Positions 47,611-57,320 of a stretch of 64,000 bases of DNA are shown in pieces (positions within the stretch are counted from its first letter, which is position 1; each line of letters starts with the position of its first letter). The stretch comes from Bradyrhizobium yuanmingense (GTDB taxonomy: Bacteria; Pseudomonadota; Alphaproteobacteria; Rhizobiales; Xanthobacteraceae): assembly GCF_029167105.1 (NCBI RefSeq), contig NZ_JARFML010000002.1:62001-126000 (forward strand). Reading direction: 5' to 3'. The notes under the pieces were generated by a model, which saw nothing but the letters and a program-made list of their open reading frames with translations, searched no databases and was not told the DNA's origin. The translations under genes and the position numbers were made by a program.

Positions 47611-48852
47611 TCAGGTGCAGCGCGCGCTCAATCCGGACGCACTGAGCGTGGCCATGACCTCGTCGAGATGCGCGGCATCGCGAGTCTCGATGACGAGCTG
47701 CAGAAGCGTCGCCTTGGCCGGCAGGTCGGAGAAGGTCCGCTGGTGCGAGACCTCGATGATGTTCGCACCCGCCTCGGCCAGCAGTGCCGCTACCGCGGCG
47801 AGCTGCCCCGGCCTGTCGGGGATATCGAGCGACAATTGCGTCAGCCGCCCCTCGCGCGCCAGCTCGCGGGTGAGCACGGAGGCGATCAGCCGCGTGTCGA
47901 TATTGCCTCCACTCAGCACGAGGCCGACCTTCTCGCCGGCAAAGCGGGACGGATCGGACATCAGCGCGGCGAGGCCGGCGGCACCGGCGCCCTCGACGAC
48001 GGTCTTCTCGATCGAGATCAGGGTCGCGACTGCGCGCTCGAGCTCGGCTTCGTTGACGAGCGCAATATCGTCGACGAGGCGCCGAACGATTTCGGTGGTG
48101 ATCTTGCCCGGTGATTTCACCGCGATGCCCTCGGCGAGCGTATCGCCGCGCGCCGGCAGATTGCCGTCGTGAATGGCGTTGTACATCGAGGGATAGAGCC
48201 AGGCCTCGACGCCCAGTATCCTGAGCGACGGCTTGATCGACTTCGCGGCAATGGCAATCCCGCTGATCAGACCGCCGCCGCCGATCGGGACGACCAGCGT
48301 GTCGAGCTCCGGGACCGCCTTCAGCACTTCCAGCCCGATCGTGCCCTGCCCGGCGATGACGAGCGGATCGTCGTAAGGATGGACGAAGACCATGCCGTGC
48401 GCTTCACCGTGGCTGCGCGCAAAGGCGGCCGCCTCCTCCAGCGTCGCGCCCGTGACCACCACCTCGGCGCCGTGATGCCGGGTGTTCTCGACCTTCACCA
48501 TGGGCGTGCCGATCGGCATCACGATGGTGGCGGGAATGCCGAGCCGCTTGGCGTGGTAGGCAACGCCTTGCGCGTGGTTGCCCGCGGACATCGCGATCAC
48601 GCCCCGCGCGCGCTCTTCCGGCGTCAGCGCGGTGAGCCGGTTGAGCGCGCCGCGCTCCTTGAACGAGGAGGTGAACTGCAGATTCTCGAATTTGAGCCAG
48701 ATGTCGCAGCCGCAGATGCTGCTCAGCGTCCGGCTATGGCTACAAGGCGTCTCGACGACGGCGCCTTGGATGGTCTTGGCGGCGGCGTGAATGTCTTCAG
48801 GGGCGACCGGAAGGCCGCTGAGATCGAACGAACTTTGGGACATGTCAGCCAT
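47611..48852 (-). CDS. ilvA: Threonine ammonia-lyase
   Basis: 413 residues. Deaminates threonine to 2-oxobutyrate, the entry to isoleucine. The PLP lysine is in TSSFKERGALNRL, the phosphate loop in SAGNHAQGVAYHA, and IGGGGLISGIA is the second glycine loop. A C-terminal ACT domain (about 335-413: LSLDIPDRPGQLAAVAALLA) suggests feedback control. MSQSSFD at 48843 is an alternative start. Confidence 0.93.
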   Translation of the reverse strand: MADMSQSSFDLSGLPVAPEDIHAAAKTIQGAVVETPCSHSRTLSSICGCDIWLKFENLQFTSSFKERGALNRLTALTPEERARGVIAMSAGNHAQGVAYHAKRLGIPATIVMPIGTPMVKVENTRHHGAEVVVTGATLEEAAAFARSHGEAHGMVFVHPYDDPLVIAGQGTIGLEVLKAVPELDTLVVPIGGGGLISGIAIAAKSIKPSLRILGVEAWLYPSMYNAIHDGNLPARGDTLAEGIAVKSPGKITTEIVRRLVDDIALVNEAELERAVATLISIEKTVVEGAGAAGLAALMSDPSRFAGEKVGLVLSGGNIDTRLIASVLTRELAREGRLTQLSLDIPDRPGQLAAVAALLAEAGANIIEVSHQRTFSDLPAKATLLQLVIETRDAAHLDEVMATLSASGLSARCT

Positions 48853-48897
48853 AGGACAGCATAGAGCATTTGGGCGGGCCAGGCGATAAGCCGGCGT

Positions 48898-49761
48898 CTA
48901 TTTGGTAAATTCACGCGATCGCGAGGCGCGCCACAGCGTCCAGAGCGTGCGCAACCGCGAGGTCGGCTGCAACCCAAACGGATTGCGTCCCGGGCGCGAC
49001 AGGCGCTCGAGATCGGCCTGCGCCTGGCGCAGCGGCAGAAACGCCGGCCGCAACGGCGGCGCCAGCTGCGCCAGCAGCGATGAAGCCGCAGTCATATGCT
49101 GCCGGGCTTCACCCGCGAGCTGCTCAAGCGCCGCATGGAGATTGGGTGTCTCCTTGCCGGCAAAGACATCTTCCATGCTGCAACCGTGCTTCTCCAGCAC
49201 CTGCTGCGGCACGAACAATTGCCGGCGCGCGGCATCGCGCGGCAGATTGACGATGACCTGCACAATACCCTGCGCCAGCCCGGCATGGCGGGCGACATGC
49301 TCGGCCGCCTCCGAAGGCGGTCCCAACACTTGCGCTGCCAGGGCGAACAGCGCCGATGAGGTCGCCGCGAGGTAACCTTCCAGCGCGGCCATGGTCGGCA
49401 TCGGGTCGTTGTAGAGATCGAATTGATGCTCCTCGGCAAGCAGCGACAGCGGCTCGACCGGCAGCTCGAAATCGCGGATCGCGCGAAGCAGCTCGGCCGC
49501 CACCGGATTGCCTTCGGCGCTGCCATGGACGTGGCCCGACAGCATGTCGGTCCACCATTGCAGGCGGATCTCGCCGGGCAAGGGCTGGCTCACCTGATCG
49601 CGGACGCGAACGATCTCGACGTTGAAGGCATAGATCGCCAGTAACGCGCGGCGCTCGGCGGCCGGCGCGAACAGGGTCGCGGCGTAGCGCGGAAAGTCAT
49701 GACTGCGCACGAGATCGGCGCAAAAAACAAAGGAGTCGGGAGGCGGCGCCGGGTTGCTCAT
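48898..49761 (-). CDS. Phytoene/squalene synthase-family protein (NDUFAF6-like)
   Basis: 287 residues. The all-alpha trans-prenyltransferase-like fold shows in RALLAIYAFNVEIVRVRDQV and LQWWTDML, where the canonical DxxxD pairs are only partly kept. AGLAQGIVQVIVNLPRDAAR is the second half-site. The family includes the mitochondrial complex I assembly factor NDUFAF6. The start overlaps the stop of the Mth938-like gene (ATGA). Confidence 0.85.
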   Translation of the reverse strand: MSNPAPPPDSFVFCADLVRSHDFPRYAATLFAPAAERRALLAIYAFNVEIVRVRDQVSQPLPGEIRLQWWTDMLSGHVHGSAEGNPVAAELLRAIRDFELPVEPLSLLAEEHQFDLYNDPMPTMAALEGYLAATSSALFALAAQVLGPPSEAAEHVARHAGLAQGIVQVIVNLPRDAARRQLFVPQQVLEKHGCSMEDVFAGKETPNLHAALEQLAGEARQHMTAASSLLAQLAPPLRPAFLPLRQAQADLERLSRPGRNPFGLQPTSRLRTLWTLWRASRSREFTK

Positions 49762-50141
49762 GGCACGGCGATCAGCGCGGCGGCAACCCGCCGCCGTTCG
49801 CCGATCATGATGTTGTAGGTGCGCACGGCCGGGCCGGTCTGCATCGTGTCCAGTACCACCCTCACCGCCTTGAGCGCCTGACGCAGCTCCGGCGGCGGCA
49901 GCCACAGCCCCGTTCCAGTGCCGACCAGGAGCGTGTCGATGCTGTTGGCCGCCGTGAACACCCGATCCAGCGAGTAGCGGTCGATCTTCGCGGGATCGAT
50001 CACGTCCCAAGCCCAGATCGCGTCGGGCAGGCAGAGCAGCGAGCCGCGATGGGACATGCCGGCAAAGGCGAAGCCGCCCTTGCCATAGGCGTCGATCGGC
50101 GCCGAGCGCGGGAAATGCGGAGCGTTGGGATCGCCGGCCAT
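49758..50141 (-). CDS. Mth938/DUF498-like protein (NDUFAF3-like)
   Basis: 127 residues. PIDAYGKGGFAFAGMSHRGS and LLVGTGTGLWLPPPELRQAL are the family blocks, with VRTYNIMIGERRRVAAALIA at the end. It is the bacterial relative of mitochondrial NDUFAF3. It lies 60 bases downstream of secF and overlaps the next gene by 4 bp. Confidence 0.88.
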   Translation of the reverse strand: MAGDPNAPHFPRSAPIDAYGKGGFAFAGMSHRGSLLCLPDAIWAWDVIDPAKIDRYSLDRVFTAANSIDTLLVGTGTGLWLPPPELRQALKAVRVVLDTMQTGPAVRTYNIMIGERRRVAAALIAVP

Positions 50142-50201
50142 GAGCCTCGTCCGAATGGGCTTACTGCCCTCGCAAACGCCTGCAAGGGCTTGAGGTTCGG
50201 A

Positions 50202-51221
50202 TCATGCCTTGCTTTTCTTCGCCGGCGTCGCCGTATCGGGCGCGTCTTCGCGGTGCTCGCCGACGCCGAGATAGATCAGGATCGGCGCTGCAATGAAGAT
50301 CGAGGTGTAGGTGCCGACCAGCACCACGCCGAACATCATCACCGCGGTGAAGCTGTGGATAGCATGGCCGCCGAACAAGAGCAGCGCGAGCAGCGCGAGC
50401 GTCACCGTGACGTGAGTGATGATCGAGCGCGACAGCGTCGAGTTGATGGATTCGTTGAGCAGCTGGGGCATCGGCATCTTCTTGTAGCGACGCAGCATTT
50501 CCCGGATGCGGTCGTAGATGACGACGGTGTCGTTGAGCGAGTAGCCGAGAATGGTCAGAAGCGCGGCGATGCTGGTCAGATCGAAATCGACCTGGCTGAT
50601 CGACATGAAGCCGATGGTCAGCACGATGTCGTGCACGTTGGCGATCATGGCGCCCAGCGCGAACTGCCATTCGAACCGGAACCAGAGATAGATCAGGATC
50701 CCAACGATCGCCAGCATCAGGCCGAGCATGCCGTAGGCCAGGAGCTCGCCCGCGACGCGCGGACCGAGCACTTCGGAGCGCTGAATGTCGACGCTGTCAC
50801 CAAGCGCCCCGCGAAGCTTCTGCAGGGCTGCCTGCTGGGCGGCGTCGCCGCCCGGCTGCTCCGCAACACGGATCAGGACGTTCTCGGGACCGCCGAACTG
50901 CTGCAGCTGGACCTCGCCGAGGCCCAGGCCGTCGAGCGAGGCACGCATCGCCGCGATGTCGGCGGTGCCGGACTTCGCCTTCACCTCCAGCAACGTGCCG
51001 CCCTTGAAGTCGATACCGAGGTTCAGGCCGTGGGTGAAGAACAGCACGATCGCGACGATCGACAGCGCCGCCGAGATCGGAAAGCTGATGCGACGGAAAC
51101 GCGTGAAGTCGAAATGCGTATCGTCGGGGACGATGCGCAGCGACGGCAACAGGCCGAGGGCCGAGACCACGGTGAGGATGGCAATGAGGACGCCGAGCCC
51201 GATGAGAACGGTGTGAGTCAC
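50202..51221 (-). CDS. secF: Protein translocase subunit SecF
   Basis: 339 residues starting at GTG. Six membrane segments. GLNLGIDFKGGTLLEV is the SecD/SecF first-periplasmic motif, and SLNDTVVIYDRIREMLR the conserved TM4-5 loop. With SecD and YajC it uses the proton gradient to complete export. Ten bases after the secD stop. Confidence 0.95.
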   Translation of the reverse strand: MTHTVLIGLGVLIAILTVVSALGLLPSLRIVPDDTHFDFTRFRRISFPISAALSIVAIVLFFTHGLNLGIDFKGGTLLEVKAKSGTADIAAMRASLDGLGLGEVQLQQFGGPENVLIRVAEQPGGDAAQQAALQKLRGALGDSVDIQRSEVLGPRVAGELLAYGMLGLMLAIVGILIYLWFRFEWQFALGAMIANVHDIVLTIGFMSISQVDFDLTSIAALLTILGYSLNDTVVIYDRIREMLRRYKKMPMPQLLNESINSTLSRSIITHVTVTLALLALLLFGGHAIHSFTAVMMFGVVLVGTYTSIFIAAPILIYLGVGEHREDAPDTATPAKKSKA

Positions 51222-51231
51222 GATCAGGCTC

Positions 51232-52836
51232 CTAGATCGGCACGCTCTGCGGCCGCTTCCACCGCACCCACCAGGCGACGATCAGCCGGGTCAGGGTGAA
51301 GGCGGTGAACACCGTGGTGATGATGCCGATGCCGAGCGTCACGGCAAAGCCGCGCACCGGACCGGTGCCGATGTAGAACAGCACCGCGGCGGCAATGAAA
51401 GTGGTGATGTTGGAATCGAGGATGGTGGCGAGCGCCCGCTTGAATCCGGCGTCGATCGCCGAGATCGCGTTGCGACCGCCGCGCAGCTCCTCGCGGATGC
51501 GCTCGTAGATCAGCACGTTGGAATCGACGGCGATGCCGACGGTGAGCACAATGCCGGCGATGCCGGGCAGCGTCAGCGTGGCATTGAGCAGCGACAGCAG
51601 GCCGAAGATCATGGCGACGTTGATGGCCACCGCGATATTGGCGAACACGCCGAACAGCCGGTAGGTCACGAGCATGAAGATGATGACGAGGATCGAACCG
51701 ACATAGGCCGCAAGCTCGCCCTTCTCGATCGAGTCCTGGCCGAGGCCGGGACCGACGGTGCGCTCCTCGACCACCGTGAGCGGCGCCGGCAGCGCGCCGG
51801 CGCGCAGGAGAATTGCGAGGTCGTTGGCCGATTGCACGGTGAAATTGCCGGAGATCTGGCCCTGGCCGCCGGTGATGGGCTCGCGGATGACCGGTGCCGA
51901 GATCACCTTGTTGTCGAGCACGATCGCGAAAGGCAGTCCGACGTTCTCGGTCGTGGCCTGCGAGAACTTGCGGGCGCCCGAAGTGTTGAACTTGAAGCTG
52001 ACGACCGGCTCGCCGGTGCGCTGGTCGAAAGTCGCCTGGGCGTCGGTCAGATCGCCGCCGGCAACCAGCACCTGCTTCTTGATCACGTAGGGCGTGGGCG
52101 GCGGCGAGGCGCTCATGAGCAGCTCGGATTCCGGCGGCAACCTGCCCGCTTGCGCCTGATCCGGCGGCACGGAGCTGTCGACCATGCGGAATTCCATCTT
52201 CGCGGTCTTGCCCAGCAGCTCCTTCAGGCGGGTCGGATCCTGCAGGCCCGGGACCTGCACCAGGATGCGGTCGTTACCCTGGCGCTGGATCACGGGCTCG
52301 ACGGTACCGAGCTCGTTGACACGGCGCTCGACGATCTGAATCGACTGCTCGATGGTCTTTCGCAGGCGATCGAGTATCGCCGGCTGCGGAACGCTCAGGC
52401 GGATCACACCGCCGCCGGCATCAGTCACCTCGAGGTCGCGCTGACCGCTGGAGCCCATCAATCCGCCGAGTGGCTGGGACAGCTCGCGCAGCTTGGCGAG
52501 CGCCGGCTGCACGTCGGTTTCCTTGGTGATGCGAACCTCGACCGCGTCATTGCGCACGGTGACGCCGCCGGTGAAGCCGATCTTGGCGTCGCGCAACGTC
52601 CGGCGAACCTCGTCGCGGATCTGATCGAGCCGTTCCTTCTTCACGTAGTTGGAATCGACCTCGAGCAGCAGATAGGAGCCGCCCTGGAGGTCGAGGCCGA
52701 GCACGAGGCGGCGCTGCGCCCAGGCGGGCCAGCTCTTGACTTGCGCCTCGGGGAAGAAGTTGGGGACCGCGCAGAGGCACACGATCAGCGCCGTCAGGAT
52801 AATCCCCAGCGCCTTCCACCGCGTGAAATACAACAT
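51232..52836 (-). CDS. secD: Protein translocase subunit SecD
   Basis: 534 residues. VLGLDLQGGSYLLLEVD is the family N-terminal motif; the large periplasmic domain lies at about 55-340. GIAVDSNVLIYERIREELR is the TM4 signature carrying the essential aspartate, and six membrane segments are visible. Confidence 0.96.
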   Translation of the reverse strand: MLYFTRWKALGIILTALIVCLCAVPNFFPEAQVKSWPAWAQRRLVLGLDLQGGSYLLLEVDSNYVKKERLDQIRDEVRRTLRDAKIGFTGGVTVRNDAVEVRITKETDVQPALAKLRELSQPLGGLMGSSGQRDLEVTDAGGGVIRLSVPQPAILDRLRKTIEQSIQIVERRVNELGTVEPVIQRQGNDRILVQVPGLQDPTRLKELLGKTAKMEFRMVDSSVPPDQAQAGRLPPESELLMSASPPPTPYVIKKQVLVAGGDLTDAQATFDQRTGEPVVSFKFNTSGARKFSQATTENVGLPFAIVLDNKVISAPVIREPITGGQGQISGNFTVQSANDLAILLRAGALPAPLTVVEERTVGPGLGQDSIEKGELAAYVGSILVIIFMLVTYRLFGVFANIAVAINVAMIFGLLSLLNATLTLPGIAGIVLTVGIAVDSNVLIYERIREELRGGRNAISAIDAGFKRALATILDSNITTFIAAAVLFYIGTGPVRGFAVTLGIGIITTVFTAFTLTRLIVAWWVRWKRPQSVPI

Positions 52837-52883
52837 CGACTGGACCTGTCAGATCAGGAGACTTGAGACTCGCGGGGAAGCTC

Positions 52884-53252
52884 TCACTTCGCCGCGGTGT
52901 CGTCCTTGGCGCTCTCTTTTGCGCTTTCCTTGGCCGGCTCGCCCTTGGCGCGCACGCCCGAGATCATCTGGCGCATCTGCCGCACGCGCACGCCGTCGGA
53001 AATCTCGAACTCGATCTGGTCGTCGTCGACCACCTTGGTGACCTTGCCGACGAGGCCTCCCGAGGTCACGATGGTGTCGCCGCGGCGGATATTCTTCACG
53101 AGCTCGGCGTGGTCGCGGACCTTCTTCTGCTGCGGGCGCAGAATCAGGAAGTACATGATCACGAAGATCAGGGCGAACGGCAGCAGCGACATCAACATGC
53201 TGTTGGTGTCGCCAGCGGCCGCGGCCTGGGCATACGCAGGGGTAATCAGCAT
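52884..53252 (-). CDS. yajC: Preprotein translocase subunit YajC
   Basis: 122 residues. One membrane segment with ALIFVIMYFLILRPQQKKVR, then a soluble domain (GDTIVTSGGLVGKVTKVVDD). First gene of the operon yajC-secD-secF-Mth938-like-phytoene-synthase-like. Confidence 0.96.
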   Translation of the reverse strand: MLITPAYAQAAAAGDTNSMLMSLLPFALIFVIMYFLILRPQQKKVRDHAELVKNIRRGDTIVTSGGLVGKVTKVVDDDQIEFEISDGVRVRQMRQMISGVRAKGEPAKESAKESAKDDTAAK

Positions 53253-53434
53253 TCGGACGATCCTCGTGAGAACGGGGGACAGCCGGTCAGGCCCTCAAAG
53301 GCGACCGGTTCGGTCAAATTCGCGCGGACTATAGCGGCCATTGCCCCAATTGCAACGCTGCCAGACCGCCCTTTTGGGCCACCTTGCGGCGGCCCGTGAG
53401 GCCCGATAAGGCTGCGTTCTCAGGAACTTCGGAC

Positions 53435-54415
53435 ATGCCCAAAAACCATAGCAAAAGCCCGGCCGGCAAAGGCCCCCGCATCCCTGCCAACAAGCCCAGC
53501 CGCGTCGCGGCAAAACGCCCCACGGCGGCGGTCACCAAGGCAGGCCCGGACCTCGCGCAGGAGCGCATCGTCCGCGCCCTGGAGACCATTGCGGCGCAGC
53601 TTTCCGCGCAGGCCAAGCCGGCGGTCGAGGCCGAGTCGTTCAAGCGGGCGGATGCCTATGTCTGGCATCCCGACGGACGCCTCTCGGCGGTGCCGCGCGT
53701 GAGCCGAGTCGAGCTGTTCCTGCTCAAGGGCGTCGACCGGATGCGCGACATCCTGATGGAGAACACCGAGCGCTTCGCCAACGGCCTGCCGGCCAACAAC
53801 GCTCTGCTCTGGGGCGCACGCGGCATGGGCAAGTCGTCACTGGTGAAGGCGGCGCATGCCAGCATCAACGCGGAGCGCAAACCGGCCGACAAGCTCAAGC
53901 TGATCGAGATCCACCGTGAGGACATCGAGAGCCTGCCGGCCCTGATGGAGCAGCTACGGGCCTCCTCCTTCCGTTTCATCGTGTTCTGCGACGACCTCTC
54001 CTTCGACGGCAACGACGCCTCCTACAAGTCGCTCAAGGCGGTGCTCGAAGGCGGCATCGAGGGCCGGCCCGAGAACGTCGTCCTCTACGCCACCTCCAAC
54101 CGGCGCCATCTGCTGGCGCGCGAGATGATCGAGAACGAACGCTCGACCGCGATCAATCCGGGCGAAGCGGTCGAGGAGAAGGTCTCCCTGTCGGATCGTT
54201 TCGGACTCTGGCTCGGCTTTCACCGCTGCAGCCAGGACGAATACCTCGCCATGGTGCGGGGCTATTGCAGCCATTTCGGCATCAGGATCGACGACGAGGC
54301 GCTGGAGCGCGAGGCACTCGAATGGTCCACGACGCGCGGCTCGCGCTCTGGCCGCGTCGCCTGGCAGTTCGTGCAGGAGCTGGCGGGACGGCTGGGCGTG
54401 AAGCTGACGGCGTAG
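53435..54415 (+). CDS. DUF815 family AAA ATPase
   Basis: 326 residues from MPKNHSKSPAGKGP. Walker A is WGARGMGKSSLVKA, Walker B RFIVFCDDLSFD, and a sensor-like YATSNRRHLL follows. ERFANGLPANNALLWGARGM is typical for DUF815 ATPases, close to the DnaA/RuvB branch. Divergent from yajC. Function unknown. Confidence 0.88.
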   Translation: MPKNHSKSPAGKGPRIPANKPSRVAAKRPTAAVTKAGPDLAQERIVRALETIAAQLSAQAKPAVEAESFKRADAYVWHPDGRLSAVPRVSRVELFLLKGVDRMRDILMENTERFANGLPANNALLWGARGMGKSSLVKAAHASINAERKPADKLKLIEIHREDIESLPALMEQLRASSFRFIVFCDDLSFDGNDASYKSLKAVLEGGIEGRPENVVLYATSNRRHLLAREMIENERSTAINPGEAVEEKVSLSDRFGLWLGFHRCSQDEYLAMVRGYCSHFGIRIDDEALEREALEWSTTRGSRSGRVAWQFVQELAGRLGVKLTA

Positions 54416-54441
54416 TAGCGAAAGCGATCTCGCGCCCCCAC

Positions 54442-54546
54442 TGTCATTCCCCGCGAAAGCGGGGAATCCAGTACGCCGCGGCCTATCGGCTCACAATAAC
54501 TATCTCTGGAATACTGGGTCGCCCGGTCAAGCCGGGCGACGACACC
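54442..54546. repeat. Palindromic repeat, 'TGTCATTCCCCGCGAAAGCGGGG' family
   Basis: The hairpin CCCCGCGAAAGCGGGG, a CCAGTACGCCGCGG block and a second hairpin GTCGCCCGGTCAAGCCGGGCGAC. A copy in the other orientation lies at 60089-60190. Confidence 0.8.
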
Positions 54547-54570
54547 CTTCGTGCTGAGGTTACTTGCGCC

Positions 54571-55956
54571 TCACGCCCCGTTGAGGAATTGAAGCGGGTC
54601 AACCGGGCTCGATCCCTTGCGGATCTCGAAGTGGAGCTGCGGCGACGCCACCTCCCCGGATTGACCCGACTTGGCAATGACCTGGCCGCGCTTGATGGTA
54701 TCGCCGCGCTTCACCAACAGCTCACTCGCATGGGCATATGCGGTGACGTAGCCGTTGGAGTGCCGAACCAGAACCAGATTGCCGTAACCCTTCAGCTCGT
54801 TGCCGGAATAGGCGACGACGCCATCTTCGGCCGCCTTGACCGGCGTCCCCTCGGGCACCGCCAGATTGATGCCGTCATTCGACTTGCCATTGGTCTTGGC
54901 ACCGTAGCTCGTGACCACCTTGCCGCGGACGGGCCAGCGGAAGGTCGGCAGCGCGCCGGTGGCCTCCGCAGCCTTCGCCGGCGTCTCGGCAGCCTTCTCT
55001 TCCACATTGCTCGTGGCCTGGGCGAGCCGCGCGCTCTGCACGGGCGCGGCGGCAGCGGCCACCTTGGTCGCGGGTGCCGGAGCCGCCGCAACGGGCTGGA
55101 GCGTTCCGGCCACCGGTGCAGCCGCGACCGGAGCCGCAGCAACTGGCGCCGCAACGGCAGCGGTCTTGGCGCCGGGCACGGTCAGCTTGGTGCCGAGCTT
55201 CAGCTTCGCCGACGGATCGATGCCGTTGGCACGGGCGAGCTCTGCCGCCGAGATGCGGCTCTTGCGCGCGATGCTGGCGAGCGTGTCGCCGCGGTTGACG
55301 AAGTGCGTGCTCGGCGGTGCCGCGACGGCAGCAACCGGCTTCGCCGCAGGCGCTGCCGCGACCGGGGCCATCGCGGGCGCCGGTGCAGCTGCGGTCGCCG
55401 CAGACGGAATGATCAACTGCTGGCCGGGCGAGAGCGCCCGCGGACCCTTGTAGCCGTTGGCGGCAAGGATCGCCTGCGGCGTGACGTGATAGCGCTTGGC
55501 GAGCACGTCGAGCGTGTCGCTGGTGCCGACGATGATCTTGGTTCCGCCGGCCGGCTGGGCGGCCGCGACCGACCGCGGAGGGACGGTGGCCGTGGTCTCC
55601 AGGTGCGGTTGCGCCGGAGGCGCATATGAGCTGACGCCGCGTCCGCCACCGGACACGCCGCCGCCGGAGGCAACGGGATAGGACTGCGGGGTAGATACCG
55701 CGGGCGGAGGCAAAGCCTGCGACTGGTAGTAACCGGGCTGCGTCTGCGGCCGCGCATATTGCGGCAGCTCACGCTGCGGCGGCGGTGCCTGCTGCACCGA
55801 ACCGGTCTGCTCGGAGGCGAAAGGATTGGAGAAGTTGGTCTGGGACAGCCGCGACGACATGTCGGCGCTGCACCCTGCAAAGCTGAAGGAAATCAGCGCC
55901 AGCACCGCGACCTGCGGCACGCGGCGCGAGTAAAGCAACTCGGCGACAGCGGACAT
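54571..55956 (-). CDS. NlpD-like LysM/LytM lipoprotein
   Basis: 461 residues. Lipobox ISFSFAGC (Cys about 29), LysM domains at about 138-190 (DTLDVLAKRYHVTPQAIL) and 220-265 (DTLASIARKSRISAAELARA), Ala/Pro linkers, and a C-terminal LytM domain (about 350-461). Zinc ligands are degenerate: the HxxxD region reads NDGINLAVPEG and the HxH reads QLHFE. That suggests an amidase activator like NlpD rather than an active peptidase. Neighbours pcm and surE match the usual surE-pcm-nlpD order. Confidence 0.93.
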   Translation of the reverse strand: MSAVAELLYSRRVPQVAVLALISFSFAGCSADMSSRLSQTNFSNPFASEQTGSVQQAPPPQRELPQYARPQTQPGYYQSQALPPPAVSTPQSYPVASGGGVSGGGRGVSSYAPPAQPHLETTATVPPRSVAAAQPAGGTKIIVGTSDTLDVLAKRYHVTPQAILAANGYKGPRALSPGQQLIIPSAATAAAPAPAMAPVAAAPAAKPVAAVAAPPSTHFVNRGDTLASIARKSRISAAELARANGIDPSAKLKLGTKLTVPGAKTAAVAAPVAAAPVAAAPVAGTLQPVAAAPAPATKVAAAAAPVQSARLAQATSNVEEKAAETPAKAAEATGALPTFRWPVRGKVVTSYGAKTNGKSNDGINLAVPEGTPVKAAEDGVVAYSGNELKGYGNLVLVRHSNGYVTAYAHASELLVKRGDTIKRGQVIAKSGQSGEVASPQLHFEIRKGSSPVDPLQFLNGA

Positions 55957-56065
55957 GGTTACTCACTCGTACGCAACAGAACTGGTGTTTTAAGTAAACA
56001 CGCGCCGAGTAAATAACGGCTTAACCCTCGCAATAAGATGTTGGCGGCACTGCCGATCCGGGATT

Positions 56066-56716
56066 CTACAGCTCCCGCGCCACGCCGGGCAGTGCCGGCA
56101 CGAAGCGGACCTCGACGAGTTCCTTGCGCTCGATTCCGGTTTCGCTGCGGGCCAGGCGGGTCAGCGTCTGCACGCCCTGATGCGGGCCGACCGGGGCAAT
56201 CAGGATGCCCCCGACCTCAAGCCGCTCGACCAGGTTCTCCGGTATCTGCTCCACCGCCGCGGTGACGATGATGCGGTCAAACGGGCCGATGTTGGGAGGC
56301 AGATTGAGACCGTCAGCGAGCATCACCTCGACATTGTGACAATCGAGCTTCTCAAGCCGGGCGCGTGCCGTGTCGGCGAGCTTGCGATAGCGCTCGACAG
56401 TCAGCACCTGGCCGGCCAGCCGCGACAGCACGGCGGCCTGGTAGCCGGAGCCGGTGCCGATTTCGAGCACCCGGTGCTGCTTCTGGAGCTGGAGCTGCTC
56501 GGTCATGTAGGCGACGACGAAGGGCTGGCTGATGGTCTGCCCGCAGTCGATCGGCAGCGCGCTGTCACGATAGGCGCCCTCGCGATCGGCCTCGTCGACG
56601 AAAAGCTCGCGCGGCACCTCTTCCATGGTTCGGAGCACGGCCTGATCGCTGATGCCCCGACGCCTCAACGTGAGCTGAAACATCATCTTTTCCGGCGGGT
56701 GCTGGTGGGACGTCAT
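56066..56716 (-). CDS. pcm: Protein-L-isoaspartate O-methyltransferase
   Basis: 216 residues from [14 protein letters not shown]; the last ATG at about 56686 is an alternative. Repairs isoaspartyl residues using SAM. Motifs: [14 protein letters not shown], the SAM loop [16 protein letters not shown], and [16 protein letters not shown]. It lies between surE and the NlpD-like gene. Confidence 0.93.
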   Translation of the reverse strand: MTSHQHPPEKMMFQLTLRRRGISDQAVLRTMEEVPRELFVDEADREGAYRDSALPIDCGQTISQPFVVAYMTEQLQLQKQHRVLEIGTGSGYQAAVLSRLAGQVLTVERYRKLADTARARLEKLDCHNVEVMLADGLNLPPNIGPFDRIIVTAAVEQIPENLVERLEVGGILIAPVGPHQGVQTLTRLARSETGIERKELVEVRFVPALPGVAREL

Positions 56717-56945
56717 TGCTGGTATCGCTCGTCTCGTTAGGCGGATCGCCGCATTGCACCGCAAGAACCCGAGACGAGAATCTTGTTCCGGCTCAGGAAC
56801 TCATGATATCCTTTCGGCGCAGCATTTGACCACAGCAAGGCCTTCAAAGCGCTAAGCCATTTGCGAGGTTTGCGTTCGCCGAAACGCGCATTGCGTCGCC
56901 TATCGTTATCTGCGAACGTTTACGAGAATGGGCAAGGACTCAACC

Positions 56946-57317
56946 ATGACTGCGACAGGGCTTTCGGGCCGCTCTGTTTTCCTCGTCGAGGACGAGGTCA
57001 TGATCAGAATGATGGTCGCAGACATGCTGGAGGAGCTTGGCTACAAGGTTGCCGCCGAAGCGGGCGACATCAATGAGGCCATGCGGCTTGCGCAATCCAC
57101 CGAGTTCGATCTCGCCATTCTCGACGTCAACGTCAACGGCAAGGTCATCTCGCCGGTCGCCGATGTCATCATGGCCAAGGGCTGCCCGTTCATCTTCGCC
57201 ACTGGTTACGGCTCCTCCGGCCTGCCCGAGCAATATCGCGACCGGCCGGCGCTCCAGAAGCCGTTTCAGCTCGACGCGCTCGGCAAGACCATCGAAGCCG
57301 CGCTTCGCGGCAGCTAA
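56946..57317 (+). CDS. Single-domain response regulator
   Basis: 123 residues from MTATGLSGRS with AAGGA seven bases upstream; ATG 56928 is also in frame. Receiver motifs: acidic pocket VEDEVMIR, phosphoacceptor Asp60 in FDLAILDVNVNG, and the lysine in LQKPFQ. No output domain. It is inserted on the opposite strand between pcm and surE and is convergent with surE (3 bases). Confidence 0.9.
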   Translation: MTATGLSGRSVFLVEDEVMIRMMVADMLEELGYKVAAEAGDINEAMRLAQSTEFDLAILDVNVNGKVISPVADVIMAKGCPFIFATGYGSSGLPEQYRDRPALQKPFQLDALGKTIEAALRGS

Positions 57318-57320
57318 CCC

